Positions 10,943-24,481 of a DNA stretch of 64,000 bases are shown piece after piece. A program made the position numbers and the translations under genes. A model generated the notes under the pieces. It did no database searches, had not been told where the DNA came from, and worked only from the letters and a program-made list of their open reading frames with translations. Positions within the stretch are counted from its first letter, which is position 1, and each line of letters begins with the position of its first letter. The stretch is from Xanthomonas arboricola (GTDB lineage: Bacteria > Pseudomonadota > Gammaproteobacteria > Xanthomonadales > Xanthomonadaceae). Location: contig NZ_MIGY01000003.1 in the NCBI RefSeq assembly GCF_002940665.1, forward strand, positions 849,573 to 913,572. Reading direction: 5' to 3'.

Positions 10943-12145
10943 TCAGGTGCGCAGAAAGATTTCCACGCGCCGATTGAGTTGTCGCCCGCCGGGGTTGTCC
11001 TGTCCATCCAGCGTGTCGGGTGCCACCGGTTGCGATTCGCCATAGCCTTTCGCGCCGGCCGATCGTGCGGTACCGCGTGTACGTAATGCGGCCAGCACCG
11101 CATCGGCGCGGCGCTCGGACAGCGCCTGGTTGTAGGCGTCGCTGCCCTTGGCATCGGTGTGCCCGCGCACTTCCATCTCCCTGGCGCTGACCTTGGCGAG
11201 CGCGGCCGCCAGCACGTCGATCACGCGCGCAGCATCGGGGCGGATCTCGGCCTTGTCGAAGTCGAACAGGATGCGCTCGTTCAAGGTGATCAGATAGCCG
11301 CACGGCGCGCCGGGGGGCGCGAACTTCTGCAGCAGCGGAAAACGACCGGCCGGTGGCACCTTCGGCAGGGGTGGCATGCGCGCTTCGCGCGGCGGCGTGC
11401 CGACCGTACCGGTGCCGTTGCCGCGGTTCTGCACCAGCCCGTCCGGGCCGTTCCAGATTCCCGAGCCATCGGCGTTGATGGTGATCAGACCGCGCGGGCC
11501 GTTCCAGGTGCCGCTGCCATCGCCGTGGTTGTCGACCAAGCCGCTCTTGCCGCTGTTCCAGGTACCTGCCCCCTTGCCATCCAGACTGATCAGACCGGCC
11601 GGGCCGTTGTAGGTACCGGCGCCGCTGGCCTGGACCTGGATGATCGCGTCGTCGCCACCGGCGCCGCTGGCATTGATGGTGCCGCTGCCGTCGGCATTGA
11701 CGCGGATCAGGCCGCCGTCGAAGTTGGCGATACCGCTGCCATCGGCCTTGAGGTCGAACAGCCCGCCGTCGCCGTTGCGCAGCAGATTGCCATGGGCATC
11801 GACACTGGTGATGCCGGCGTCGTTGATCAGGGTGCCGCCGTCGCCACAGCGTGCCGGCGTCACGCTGACGCCTTCGATCGGGTCGAGAATGTCCTGCAGC
11901 GAGGCTTCCAGCGCGCGCTGCGCCGGGGTGACACCGGCAATCTCCGGCACCACGATCGACGGGATGGCCGGGAACTCGGGTACCGCTTCATCGGCGAGCG
12001 GTGGCGCTGCGGATGCACGCGCTGCGGGCTGCACTGCCGGCGGCGCGGCGCCCGCAGGGTCGGCTGCCTCGCGTTGACCCTCGCCGCGGCTGCAACCGGC
12101 CAGCAGCAAGGGCACCCAGATCACTGCCGACAGCGTCTTGCGCAT
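10943..12145 (-). CDS. OmpA-family lipoprotein with internal DGSG repeats
   Basis: 400-residue outer-membrane-type lipoprotein. The signal peptide ends in lipobox LLLAGC (Cys18). A Pro/Ala linker follows. Residues about 110-240 form at least seven degenerate ~20-residue repeats built on GLI-x-x-x-DGSG-x-WNGP, as in a beta-solenoid. The C-terminal OmpA domain (from about 288) reads RILFDFDKAEIRPDA, EVRGHTDAKGSDAYN and LNRRVEIFLRT, the peptidoglycan-binding fold with the conserved Asp and Arg. It probably tethers the outer membrane to the wall. It is alone, convergent with metK. Confidence 0.9.
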   Translation of the reverse strand: MRKTLSAVIWVPLLLAGCSRGEGQREAADPAGAAPPAVQPAARASAAPPLADEAVPEFPAIPSIVVPEIAGVTPAQRALEASLQDILDPIEGVSVTPARCGDGGTLINDAGITSVDAHGNLLRNGDGGLFDLKADGSGIANFDGGLIRVNADGSGTINASGAGGDDAIIQVQASGAGTYNGPAGLISLDGKGAGTWNSGKSGLVDNHGDGSGTWNGPRGLITINADGSGIWNGPDGLVQNRGNGTGTVGTPPREARMPPLPKVPPAGRFPLLQKFAPPGAPCGYLITLNERILFDFDKAEIRPDAARVIDVLAAALAKVSAREMEVRGHTDAKGSDAYNQALSERRADAVLAALRTRGTARSAGAKGYGESQPVAPDTLDGQDNPGGRQLNRRVEIFLRT

Positions 12146-12471
12146 TGCGTCTTCCCTGGTTCGAGCGTGTTCGAGAACCGCCTGATAGCACGGGCCAGGT
12201 AAACAACGCGCTAAAAGCGGCCAACATAACTACTGCGCGCCGTCAGGCAGGGCGGTCGGTGCTCGGTATCGGCATGGCTCGTGCACTCCCGCTCCTGCGC
12301 GTCGTCCGCACCCACCGGATGACCGCGCGTTGCCTAGGTTGGCCGGTCTAGGCGTGAGCGATCGCAACGCCGGGACCCGCACCGGAAAATGGTGCGCATT
12401 GGCAACGGGGAAATTCCACACCCCGCGGTGCGTGACTAGCAGCCACGCTTTCCACCGATGGTGCAGCGCAC
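12146..12471. other. Intergenic, nothing recognised
   Basis: 326 bp between two minus-strand genes. No convincing gene, RNA or repeat seen; it should contain the promoter of the OmpA-like gene. Confidence 0.5.
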
Positions 12472-14496
12472 TCAGAACGTCGCAGGCGCCGCAGCCGGGG
12501 GCGCGGCCTGCGCCTGGTTTGTATTTGCCGCTTCCGCTTGCAGCTGCTCGTGCAGGATGCGGCGGATCTCCAGAATCGCCTGCGGGGTTTCCTGCACGCT
12601 GTGCCAGGAGGTCACCACCAGTTCGGACGCGGCGCCGTCCAGATGCGCGCTGCGATACGGCACCAGGCCATCGTCGGAATCGGCCAGCGGCACCTGCGGT
12701 TTTTCGCGCCCGACGATGGTGTGGTAGCGCACCTGCGGGGAGATCGGCAGGTCCATGCTGGCGCGCACGAACGGGTCGCTATCGCGCAGGTTGTCGATGC
12801 TGGTCGGCGGCAGCAGGCGCCCGTTGCGTCGCAGGTCGCCGCCCTGCCCGCCACGCGCGCTGCTGGCCAGCTCCTGAAACACATCGCCGAAGCGATCCAG
12901 CAAGGCGATCGGCAAACGCACCAGGCGGCCGACAAAACGCCCGAGCCCACCCTCGGCCAAGGGCGTACCGCGATGCGGCGCGGCGATGAAGATGGCGCGA
13001 TCGATCTGCGGCATTGGCGAAAAATGCAGCAACGGCGACAACTTCGCACGCACGCGTGCGCCGCGCTCGCCGTCCAGCCGGTAATTTTCCAGCAAGGAAT
13101 TCCATAAGCGATCGCCCGACGAAGACACCAGCAGACGCCCGATCACTCCGCCCATGCTGTGGCCGATCAACACCATGTCGTGCGACGCGACCGCCGTGCC
13201 GGACGGATCGAAATGCTGCAGGCTGCGCTCCACCAGGGCCTGGATTTCGGCGCGGTTGACCGCCACCGGCGCATTGGTGGGGTAATACACCTGCCAGATC
13301 TGGTAACGCTGGCGCAGCGCTTCATCGCCCATGACTTCGTTGGCGACGTTGACCCAGGCTTCCGGGCTGCTGGCCAGCCCGTGCAGCATCAGCAGCACGC
13401 GTCGGTCCGGGTCGTAGGGCTGCATCAGATACAGATGCGGGCGGTCGATGCCGCGCGCGCTGCCCAGCATCGACCGCAGCGACTGCGCGGCAAAACCGGA
13501 TCTGGCCAGCCACAGGCCATACGCGGCGGTGAAGTTGGCCGCCAGCGGCACGCGCTGGCCATGCAGCACCACCTCGTTCTGCCGATACGGGTCGTATGGC
13601 ACCACGGTGGCGGCATGACCGCGCAGCACCGCATCCAGCGTATCGCCCTCGAAGCGCAGCAGCAGCGTTGCCGGCGCGTACGGCATCTCGCTGAAGGTGG
13701 GCAGCGGACGCTCCGGTGGCGCGGCGGCGGCGGCAGATTGTTGCAAGGCCAGTCCGGCAGGGTCGCCGACCACCTGCGGGTCCACCTCGGCCACCAGCTC
13801 CGCACCGAAGCCGTCGCGTCGGTACGTGCTGCGCAGTCCATCGAAGCGCAATGCCGAGGCGGCGAAGATCGCGCGCGGCGTGTTGCCGCCGCCCGGCAAC
13901 CGATACGCAGACATGTCGATACCGACCTGCCAGCGGCCTATGGCGGTCGGCTCGCGCTCGGTCTGGCCGGTCTGCTGCGCGCGTGCGAACAAGCGTTCGA
14001 TCACCTGCTGCACCGCGTAGTTGTAGTAGTCGCGCACCTGGGTCTGGCGATTTTCGAACGCACGCGCACTGGGCGCCCGATCGGCGAAGAACAGGTACGC
14101 GTACGCATGCCGCGCGGCCTCCAGCCAGGCATCGACTGCGGCGTCGCTCATCGTTGTCGGGTCGCGCCCGCCCAGCGCGATCGCATACGCGGTCCACAGC
14201 TCGGCCTGCGTTGCCAGCCGGCGCTCATCGCCGATGCCAGCGACGCTGGCAAGTTGCTGCAGGCAGGGCAGCGGGTCGCTGCGGCAGGCCTTGGATTGCA
14301 GACCGGCCACCTGCACCGTCTCGCCACTGGCCTGGCTCAACGCGCCGGTACTGAGCACATCGCCACGCGTGCGCGCGATGTAGTCGCCGCTGCTGCGCGA
14401 TTGCACCGTGACCATCGCGCAGCCGCTCAGCCACAGGCTCGCCAGCACGCCCGCCAGCACTGCAGCGGTGCGGCATCCACGCCGGCGCGGCATCAC
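12472..14496 (-). CDS. Lipase-like alpha/beta-hydrolase lipoprotein
   Basis: 674-residue predicted lipoprotein: Arg-rich N-terminus, hydrophobic segment and lipobox WLSGC (about residues 22-26). Residues about 365-640 form an alpha/beta-hydrolase of the DUF676/PGAP1-like type with oxyanion motif LMLHGLASSP and nucleophile elbow VLIGHSMGGVIGR. The likely catalytic His is in TSWHSVQETPQAI near the C-terminus. The long N-terminal domain is helical, with no recognised motif. The start is GTG 14496, whose GTGA overlaps the stop of the DUF4105 gene; the next codon, ATG 14493, is an equal alternative. Last gene of a three-gene operon with TetR and DUF4105. Confidence 0.85.
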   Translation of the reverse strand: MMPRRRGCRTAAVLAGVLASLWLSGCAMVTVQSRSSGDYIARTRGDVLSTGALSQASGETVQVAGLQSKACRSDPLPCLQQLASVAGIGDERRLATQAELWTAYAIALGGRDPTTMSDAAVDAWLEAARHAYAYLFFADRAPSARAFENRQTQVRDYYNYAVQQVIERLFARAQQTGQTEREPTAIGRWQVGIDMSAYRLPGGGNTPRAIFAASALRFDGLRSTYRRDGFGAELVAEVDPQVVGDPAGLALQQSAAAAAPPERPLPTFSEMPYAPATLLLRFEGDTLDAVLRGHAATVVPYDPYRQNEVVLHGQRVPLAANFTAAYGLWLARSGFAAQSLRSMLGSARGIDRPHLYLMQPYDPDRRVLLMLHGLASSPEAWVNVANEVMGDEALRQRYQIWQVYYPTNAPVAVNRAEIQALVERSLQHFDPSGTAVASHDMVLIGHSMGGVIGRLLVSSSGDRLWNSLLENYRLDGERGARVRAKLSPLLHFSPMPQIDRAIFIAAPHRGTPLAEGGLGRFVGRLVRLPIALLDRFGDVFQELASSARGGQGGDLRRNGRLLPPTSIDNLRDSDPFVRASMDLPISPQVRYHTIVGREKPQVPLADSDDGLVPYRSAHLDGAASELVVTSWHSVQETPQAILEIRRILHEQLQAEAANTNQAQAAPPAAAPATF

Positions 14497-15530
14497 CGGG
14501 CCACGCTCGCGGCGACGGCAGGCGCCGGTACCTGCGGCATGCCGGCACGGATGCGCTCGGAAAAGTCCGCCGCCCTGTCGGCGGCGATCGCGCGTGCGGT
14601 GAAATGCCCGCGCTGCTTCAGTGTCGCGAAGTCGTAGCCGGGCATCAGCCCATCGTGATCGTAGGCGTATTCGTCGGCGTAGCCGGACAGCAGCAGGCGA
14701 TGATCCAGCGGCAACGTGGGCTGCAATTGCCGCGCCAACGCAAACACGATCGTGGTGCAGTTGCTGGTGAGCGTGTTGTAAAACGCCGGCGCGCGATTCA
14801 AGTCGTTGGCCAGGCCCACGTAGCCCATGAACATGCGGCGCAGCCCGGCCTTGGGAATCGCCAGCCGATACAGATACATGTCCTCGCCGCGCACATTGGT
14901 GCGCACGCGCAGGATGTCGCGCTCGTCGGCGGCGACCAGGGTCTCTTCGAAACTGCGAAAAAACCCGCCCAATGCCGAGAACGACTCGTCGCGCTCCTTG
15001 CGGATTTCCAGCGAGAACACCACGTGCGAGCCGTCGTCGAAACCGAACGACACCAGGGTGTGTGCGATCGCCGGGCCCATCCAGTACGACAGCGCCAGAT
15101 CGGCGCTGACCAGACGGTCCAGATCGTACTGGCGGGTTTCCCAGCGCGGCTGGTAGTCGGTTTCGCTATGCCAGTCGAAATTGCGCACGTTGTGCAGCGT
15201 GACGATGTTGCCGTGCACCTCGGGCTGCAGCCGTTGGGCGACATCGTCGGCCCAATCGCGGTCCTGGCTGGGCTGCATCATCCACCACGACGCCGCCAGC
15301 ACCGCAAATGCCGCACTGAAGATGCCTACCAAGGCCCAGTTCTCGCGGCCACGGCGCAAGCCCCACAACGCCGCGATTGCCATGGCGCACCACGAGCCCA
15401 CCCACGCCGCGCGTACGAACGCATTGCCGCTCAGCGCGAAGTAGATTGCCAGCCCGCCCCAGAGCGCGGCCAGCACCAGCGCCGCGCGCAGTGACCAGCG
15501 CCCGATGCGCGAACGCGTGGCCGGTTTCAT
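14493..15530 (-). CDS. DUF4105 (Lnb-type periplasmic) membrane protein
   Basis: 345 residues. Three N-terminal hydrophobic segments (about 13-33, 38-56, 65-85) are followed by a periplasmic DUF4105 domain. Typical features are VRNFDWHSETDYQPRWETR, SFGFDDGSHVVFSLEIRKE and NTLTSNCTTIVFALAR, with a conserved Asn-Cys as in a cysteine-peptidase-like fold. Function is unknown; relatives are linked to cell-envelope lipids or glycans. The start (ATG 15530) overlaps the TetR stop by 4 bp and the stop overlaps the lipase start by 4 bp, so the three genes should be translationally coupled. Confidence 0.85.
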   Translation of the reverse strand: MKPATRSRIGRWSLRAALVLAALWGGLAIYFALSGNAFVRAAWVGSWCAMAIAALWGLRRGRENWALVGIFSAAFAVLAASWWMMQPSQDRDWADDVAQRLQPEVHGNIVTLHNVRNFDWHSETDYQPRWETRQYDLDRLVSADLALSYWMGPAIAHTLVSFGFDDGSHVVFSLEIRKERDESFSALGGFFRSFEETLVAADERDILRVRTNVRGEDMYLYRLAIPKAGLRRMFMGYVGLANDLNRAPAFYNTLTSNCTTIVFALARQLQPTLPLDHRLLLSGYADEYAYDHDGLMPGYDFATLKQRGHFTARAIAADRAADFSERIRAGMPQVPAPAVAASVAR

Positions 15531-16099
15531 CGGGTGCCGCCTTCCGGCACCTGCATGCCCAATGCGTGCATCAACAGATCGGCCGAACGATGGGCAAGCC
15601 GTTTGCGTTCGGATTCGTCATTGCCGCGCAGGCAGCTGCCCAGCATGTCGATCACCAGCAGCAGCTGCTCGTCGTCGACATCGGCGCGGCACAGGCCGGC
15701 GTCGCGGGCGCGATGCACGAACGGCAGGAAAATGTTCACCACGCGCCGGTCGGCGGTTTCCACCGCCGGGTGCGCGCGTTCGATGGACCGCCAGAAATCC
15801 ACCAGCGGCGCGGACTGGGCGATGTGCTCGGCCACGTCGTGCAACAGCACGGCCAGTCCGTCCGGGCGCTCGGCCAGATCGGCGGCCAGCCGCTCCAGGC
15901 CGTCCAGGCCGCGGGTCATCAGCGCGGTCATCAGCGCGAGCCGGTCGGGGAAATTGCGGTACAGCGTGGCGCGGCCAAGGCCGGCACGCTCGACCACCAG
16001 TTCCAGCGGGGCATTGACGCCGTGTTCGCTGAACACTTCGTCGGCGGCATCGAGTATCTGCCGGCGGCGCAGCGCGGCATCAGGGCGGGAAGTCGTCAT
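15527..16099 (-). CDS. TetR-family transcriptional regulator
   Basis: 190-residue repressor-type protein. The N-terminal helix-turn-helix spans about residues 12-58: RRRQILDAADEVFSEHGVNA, then ERAGLGRATLYRNFPDR as the recognition region. The C-terminal ligand domain is helical. ATG 16099 gives the canonical length. It is first in an operon with the DUF4105 and lipase genes, so it probably controls them and itself in response to a lipid-like or toxic ligand (inference). A 16-bp palindrome lies just upstream of the start (see 16106-16126). Confidence 0.92.
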   Translation of the reverse strand: MTTSRPDAALRRRQILDAADEVFSEHGVNAPLELVVERAGLGRATLYRNFPDRLALMTALMTRGLDGLERLAADLAERPDGLAVLLHDVAEHIAQSAPLVDFWRSIERAHPAVETADRRVVNIFLPFVHRARDAGLCRADVDDEQLLLVIDMLGSCLRGNDESERKRLAHRSADLLMHALGMQVPEGGTR

Positions 16100-16105
16100 C
16101 GCGGC

Positions 16106-16126
16106 ATTATCGGACAGATTTGTCCG
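16106..16126 (-). promoter_or_regulatory. Candidate TetR operator overlapping a -10 box
   Basis: Inverted repeat CGGACA-GATT-TGTCCG at 16111-16126 overlaps a -10-like GATAAT (16106-16111, minus strand). That -10 ends 6 nt before the TetR ATG, so transcription would begin at or next to the start codon (leaderless) and the operator would block it. Confidence 0.55.
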
Positions 16127-16230
16127 GTTACACCAGAGTCCGCTTGATGATTCCGCGCCCTCTCCGACCAACGGTCGGATCGGGCGGCCTGATCGATCAT
16201 CTGATCCGACGCTCGCAGCGGCGAACCGGA

Positions 16231-18945
16231 TCAGCCGGTGTTCTGCACGCCTTGCGAGACACCGTTGACGCAGGCGACCAGCGCGCGCAGCAGCTCGTCG
16301 TCTTCGCCGTCGGTGGCACGCCAGCGTTGCAGCAGATCCACCTGCAGCACGCTGATCGGATCGATGTAGGGATTGCGCAGGCGGATCGACAAGGCCAGCC
16401 GCGGGTCGTGCTGCAGCAGCGACTGCTGGCCGGTCAACGCCTTCACCCAGCCCTTGGTCAGCGCCAGTTCGGCGCCGATGCCCGGGAAGAACCGCTCGTG
16501 CAGGTCGCCCGACAACCGCGAAAACAGTTCGGCAATGGTGAGATCGCCCTTGGACAGCACCATCGCCACGTCGTCGAGAAAGGTGCGGAAGAACGGCCAG
16601 TCCTGCGCCATCTCGCGCAAGGTGGCTTCGTGCCCGGCATCCACCGCCGCCTGCAGGCCGCTGCCCACGCCGTACCAGCCCGGGATCACCGCACGCGCCT
16701 GGCTCCAGGCGAACACCCACGGAATCGCGCGCAGGTTGGACAAGGCCGCGTCCTGGCCGAGCCGGCGCGACGGGCGCGAGCCCAGCGTCATGCGTTCGAT
16801 GACATCGATCGGCGTCGCACGACGGAAGTACTGCATGAAATCCGGCGCACCGACGAAGGCGCGATACGCCACGGTGCTGCGTTCGGCGACCAGATCCATC
16901 ACCGGCCGCCAGCGATCCTCGCGCGGTTCGGGCGCACGCGGGCGCAGGCTGGACAACAGCACCGCGCCGGTCATCTGTTCCAGCGAGCGCAGCGCCAGGG
17001 CACGGATGCCGTACTTGCGGTGGATCACCTCGCCCTGCTCGGTCACGCGCAGCCGGCCATCGACACTGCCGCGCGGTGCGGCGTCCAGCGCGCGGCTGGT
17101 CTTGCCGCCGCCACGTGCGATCGAGCCGCCGCGGCCGTGGAAGAAGGTCAGCCGCACACCCAGCTCGGCGGCGGCCTCGAGCAACTCCACCTGCGCGCGC
17201 TGCAGCCCCCAGCGCGAGGCGGTGATGCCGCCGTCCTTGCCGCTGTCCGAATACCCCAGCATCACCATCTGCGTATCGCCGCGCGCGGCCAGATGCTGGC
17301 GGTAGACCGGGTCGGCCAGCAGATCCTGCACGGTGCCGGTACCGCCGCGCAGATCGTCCACGGTTTCGAACAGCGGCACGATATCCAGCGGCACCGCGCC
17401 GGCGGCGTCGACCAGGCCGCCGCGGCGCGCCAGCGCCAGTACGGTGAGCACGTCGGCGCGGTTGTGCGCCATCGAGATGATGTAGCTGCCCAGCGCATCG
17501 GCGCCGTGGCGGCTGCGCGCATCGGCGAGCGCGGCGAACACCGCATCCAGCCGCGCATTGCCTTCGTCATCCGCACGCGGCAACGCCTGCTCGCCGGACG
17601 CATACGGACCGAGCAATGCAGCGCGTTGCTTGGGTTCGTGTTCGTCCCAATCCGCCTGGCCCAATGCGTCGGCCACCGCGCGCGCATGCACGCTCGATTC
17701 CTGGCGCACATCCAGGCGCGCCAGGTGGAAGCCGAAGGTGCGCACGCGCCACAACAGGCGGCGCACCGCGAACCAACCGGCGTGCAGGCCCTTGTTGGCC
17801 TGCAGGCTGTCTAGGATCAATTGCAGGTCGTGTTCCAGCTCCGACGGGCTGGTGTAGGCACCCTCGGTATCGTCCAGCGTGGCCTGCAGGCGCGCACGCA
17901 TCAGATCGTTGAGCAGCCGGTACGGCATGTCGCCGTGGCGCGGACGCGAGCGTGCGGCGTCTTCCGGCAACAACGCGCGGTAGCGCTGCAGTTGCTCGCT
18001 CAGTGCCGTGCTTACCGCCACGAGCGTGGTCGACTGGCTGAGCAGGCTGGCCAGTTGCCAGAGTTCCTTCTGATACCGGTCCAGCACCGCACGCCGTTGC
18101 GCATCCAGCGTGCCGGCGATGGTGACGGCATCCACATTGGGATTGCCGTCCATGTCGCCGCCGACCCAGGTGCCGAAGCGCAGCAGCCGCGGCAGGGTCG
18201 GCACGCTGCCGTAGGTTTCTTCGATGGCGTGTTCGAGGGTTTCGTACATCACCGGGACCACGCGATAGAGCACCTGGGTGAGGTAGAAGCCCACGTGCTC
18301 GCGCTCGTCCTCCACGGTGGGGCGCACCGGCGAGGAGTCGGCGGTCTGCCAGGACGCGGTCAAGGCCATACGGAAACGCGCTGCGTCGGTGGTGCGCTCG
18401 TTGGGCGTGCGCATGCCATCCAGGTTGTCGACCAGGCTGGCAACCATCAGCTGCTCTTTTTCCAGCAGCGCGCGGCGCACCGCTTCGGTGGGATGCGCGG
18501 TGAACACCGGCTCCACGTCGATCCGCGGCAACCACTCGCTGAGTTCGTCCAGCGTCACGCCCTGCGCCTTGAGCCGGCGCAGGGCATCGTGCAAACCGTC
18601 CGGCTGCGGCGTGTCGGTGCCGCTGCGCTGGTATTCGCGGCGGCGGCGGATGCGGTGCACGCGCTCGGCGATGTTGACCACCTGGAAATAGGTGCTGAAG
18701 GCACGCACCAGCGACTCGGCCTCGCGCGGCTCGCGCCCGGCCAGTTGTTCGCTCAGCGTAGACGGTGGTGCATCGCTCTCGCGCCGCGCAATCGCCGTGG
18801 TACGGACACGTTCGATTTCATCGAGGAATTCCGCAGAGACCTGCTCGGCGAGCAGGTCACCGACCAGTGCACCGAGCCGACGTACATCGTCGCGCAAGGC
18901 AAGATCGGGGGTGGCGAACACAAGACTGCTGCGGTACTCGTTCAT
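16231..18945 (-). CDS. ppc: Phosphoenolpyruvate carboxylase
   Basis: 904-residue anaplerotic enzyme converting phosphoenolpyruvate and bicarbonate to oxaloacetate. Signature 1 [14 protein letters not shown] has the catalytic His near residue 151. [10 protein letters not shown] lies near 560, and the second signature [14 protein letters not shown], the glycine loop, near 605. The C-terminus ends in NTG, matching the conserved PEPC carboxylate end. Length is normal for bacterial PEPC. Single gene, minus strand, with the divergent TetR-side promoter region downstream and a REP cluster upstream. Confidence 0.98.
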   Translation of the reverse strand: MNEYRSSLVFATPDLALRDDVRRLGALVGDLLAEQVSAEFLDEIERVRTTAIARRESDAPPSTLSEQLAGREPREAESLVRAFSTYFQVVNIAERVHRIRRRREYQRSGTDTPQPDGLHDALRRLKAQGVTLDELSEWLPRIDVEPVFTAHPTEAVRRALLEKEQLMVASLVDNLDGMRTPNERTTDAARFRMALTASWQTADSSPVRPTVEDEREHVGFYLTQVLYRVVPVMYETLEHAIEETYGSVPTLPRLLRFGTWVGGDMDGNPNVDAVTIAGTLDAQRRAVLDRYQKELWQLASLLSQSTTLVAVSTALSEQLQRYRALLPEDAARSRPRHGDMPYRLLNDLMRARLQATLDDTEGAYTSPSELEHDLQLILDSLQANKGLHAGWFAVRRLLWRVRTFGFHLARLDVRQESSVHARAVADALGQADWDEHEPKQRAALLGPYASGEQALPRADDEGNARLDAVFAALADARSRHGADALGSYIISMAHNRADVLTVLALARRGGLVDAAGAVPLDIVPLFETVDDLRGGTGTVQDLLADPVYRQHLAARGDTQMVMLGYSDSGKDGGITASRWGLQRAQVELLEAAAELGVRLTFFHGRGGSIARGGGKTSRALDAAPRGSVDGRLRVTEQGEVIHRKYGIRALALRSLEQMTGAVLLSSLRPRAPEPREDRWRPVMDLVAERSTVAYRAFVGAPDFMQYFRRATPIDVIERMTLGSRPSRRLGQDAALSNLRAIPWVFAWSQARAVIPGWYGVGSGLQAAVDAGHEATLREMAQDWPFFRTFLDDVAMVLSKGDLTIAELFSRLSGDLHERFFPGIGAELALTKGWVKALTGQQSLLQHDPRLALSIRLRNPYIDPISVLQVDLLQRWRATDGEDDELLRALVACVNGVSQGVQNTG

Positions 18946-19073
18946 CGGAAACGCACACCCTCTTCAAGCGCAAAGTCGTCGAAGACTAACCCAAAAGGAT
19001 TAGATGATCGCGGCCGGCACGACGGTTTCAACACCAACCATCATGTGCCAGTGCCCCTTATCCGATGGCTCTC

Positions 19074-19190
19074 GTAGGAGCGCGCTGGCGCGCGACGGGG
19101 CTTTCCCGGTAATGCCCATCGCGGGCAAGCCCGCTCCTACGCGATGTGGCTGTCCTGGTCATGCCCCGTCGCGCGCAAGCGCGCTCCTAC
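19074..19190. repeat. Cluster of three REP-type palindromes (GTAGGAGCGCGC family)
   Basis: Unit 1 is at 19074-19096 (GTAGGAGCGCGCTGGCGCGC). Units 2 (19120-19140) and 3 (19168-19190) are in the opposite orientation, each ending GCTCCTAC. Each unit is itself a hairpin. They occupy the space between the ppc start and the S9 peptidase stop. A single further unit is at 58921-58943. Confidence 0.85.
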
Positions 19191-19210
19191 CGGTGCCAGC
19201 GCACCATCGC

Positions 19211-21736
<2,526 letters not shown>

Positions 21737-21860
21737 TGTCCGTCCCCCGTGTCGATCGACTCCGGACCATAGCAGTCACCCGCTCCCCGGCCCCCTGCCG
21801 TTGGTTGGGGGGCGTGCCGAGTCAAGCCGGCCAATTCATGCCGGAGGGGGGTGCTGCCGA

Positions 21861-21866
21861 TATAAT
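21861..21866 (+). promoter_or_regulatory. ahcY promoter -10 box
   Basis: Perfect TATAAT, about 10 bp before the first base of the riboswitch. I see no good -35 at normal spacing. Confidence 0.6.
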
Positions 21867-21876
21867 CCACGCTCTC

Positions 21877-21982
21877 GTCGAGGGGCGCTGCGACCGGTAT
21901 GGCGGACTGATCTGCCAACTGCACGAAACGTGCAGGAAATACGGCCAGGCTCGACAAGCATTCATCGTTCAACGGCGCCCCG
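21877..21982 (+). promoter_or_regulatory. SAH riboswitch controlling ahcY
   Basis: Matches the S-adenosylhomocysteine riboswitch core. P1 pairs GTCGAG (21877-21882) with CTCGAC (21950-21955). The hallmark GAGGGGCGCTGCGACC follows, and GGGGCGC (21882-21888) pairs perfectly with GCGCCCC (21975-21981) as the pseudoknot. Internal hairpins are at GGCGGA..TCTGCC (21901-21915) and CTGCAC-GAAA-CGTGCAG. A small downstream hairpin (21987-22002) lies just before the GGAG ribosome site, the likely expression platform. SAH should switch ahcY on. Confidence 0.93.
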
Positions 21983-22018
21983 CATTGCAGACATTGATCT
22001 GCTTACCGGAGCTATTGC

Positions 22019-23461
<1,443 letters not shown>

Positions 23462-23498
23462 GTGATCGGGCGAGTGTCGCCCGTGCAATGACGTGTGA

Positions 23499-23526
23499 AA
23501 AACGGGCGCCGCAAGGCGCCCGTTTT
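23499..23526 (+). terminator. Rho-independent terminator after ahcY
   Basis: 12-bp perfect stem AAAACGGGCGCC/GGCGCCCGTTTT with a GCAA tetraloop, 38 bp after the ahcY stop. The T-run is within the stem end. It isolates ahcY from the genes to the right. Confidence 0.9.
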
Positions 23527-23866
23527 CCTTGCAGGATGCCGGATGACCACGCGTGCAAGCGGACCCGCCTGGCGATCAATCTGCGTTCGCGCCATGCGGC
23601 ATCGACATCGACATCGACATGCATCGCGTGGATGCAACGCCTCGAGCAATACACCATGGAATCCAGCATGCCGGACAGCTTTGCCGTGGGAGTGTCAGCT
23701 GTTGCCGTGTGCGATACTCGCTCAAGGCTTGCGGCATACCCTGCGTGCCGGCAATCAACCAAAGGATGCGCCCGCGGCGGCGAAGCGACACCGCGCCGCC
23801 TGAGCTCAAGAGCAGCGCTGCTTTCCCTGCGAAAGAATTGCATGACACGTCGCGGCTATCTGCCCG
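23527..23866. other. Intergenic, no gene recognised
   Basis: 340 bp between the ahcY terminator and the convergent DUF3228 gene. It includes a small ATCGAC triplication (23601-23618). No convincing coding frame. Confidence 0.5.
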
Positions 23867-24424
23867 CTACGGCCGCCAGTTCGCATTGCGTTCCCAAAAC
23901 GCAACGCTGCGCCGGTAAGCGTCGCGGTCCAGTGCCACGCCGGAGCCGCCCTCGTCCACGCCCAGTGCATTGCGCAGCATGGTGATGGGCGCCATCGGAA
24001 TTTCTTCCGGCTCGCTGGTGTAGAGGCAACCGACCACACCCCAGTCGGCGTCGATCGGCGCGCCCTCCTTGGCCAGCTGATCGCGGCTATAGAGGATCGG
24101 CAGCAGATACGTCGCTACCGGTGGCTCCACACCTTCGAACCAGCGCACCAGCACCGGCAACTCCTGCGTGCTGCGTGCCTCGTAGCCGGAGCGCAGCTGG
24201 TGGCGGTTGTCGTCGGTGATCGGCGCAGTGAGGCAGCGCGTCGAGGTCCAGTTGCGGTGCACATGCAGCTGGCAGAACGGCGCATAGCCTTCGATCACGC
24301 GCACCGGCGTCTGTTCATTGAGCCGCTGGATGAACTGTTCGGGCGTGCAATCGCGGATGGCGTTGCGACGACCATCGCGGGGAAACAGACGGGTGCGGGC
24401 GAACGGTGTGAGGACGATGGACAT
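23867..24424 (-). CDS. DUF3228 family protein
   Basis: 185-residue protein of unknown function. The start MSIVLTPFARTRLFPRDGRR and the VGCLYTSEPEEIPMAPITML block near the C-terminus are the conserved parts of DUF3228. No signal peptide or membrane segment, so probably cytosolic. I chose ATG 24424 because the extra 19 upstream residues carry no family similarity. It lies 57 bp downstream of the DUF2058 gene on the same strand and may be co-transcribed. Confidence 0.8.
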   Translation of the reverse strand: MSIVLTPFARTRLFPRDGRRNAIRDCTPEQFIQRLNEQTPVRVIEGYAPFCQLHVHRNWTSTRCLTAPITDDNRHQLRSGYEARSTQELPVLVRWFEGVEPPVATYLLPILYSRDQLAKEGAPIDADWGVVGCLYTSEPEEIPMAPITMLRNALGVDEGGSGVALDRDAYRRSVAFWERNANWRP

Positions 24425-24481
24425 GACGGTGGCGGGTGACAAAGAACGCCAGGGTAGCCTGCAGCCCTGCGGTGCGACCAC

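Noticed and set aside
23601..23618. ATCGAC triplication as a phase-variable tract
   Set aside because: Hexamer repeat in non-coding DNA, too short and not next to a start codon or promoter.
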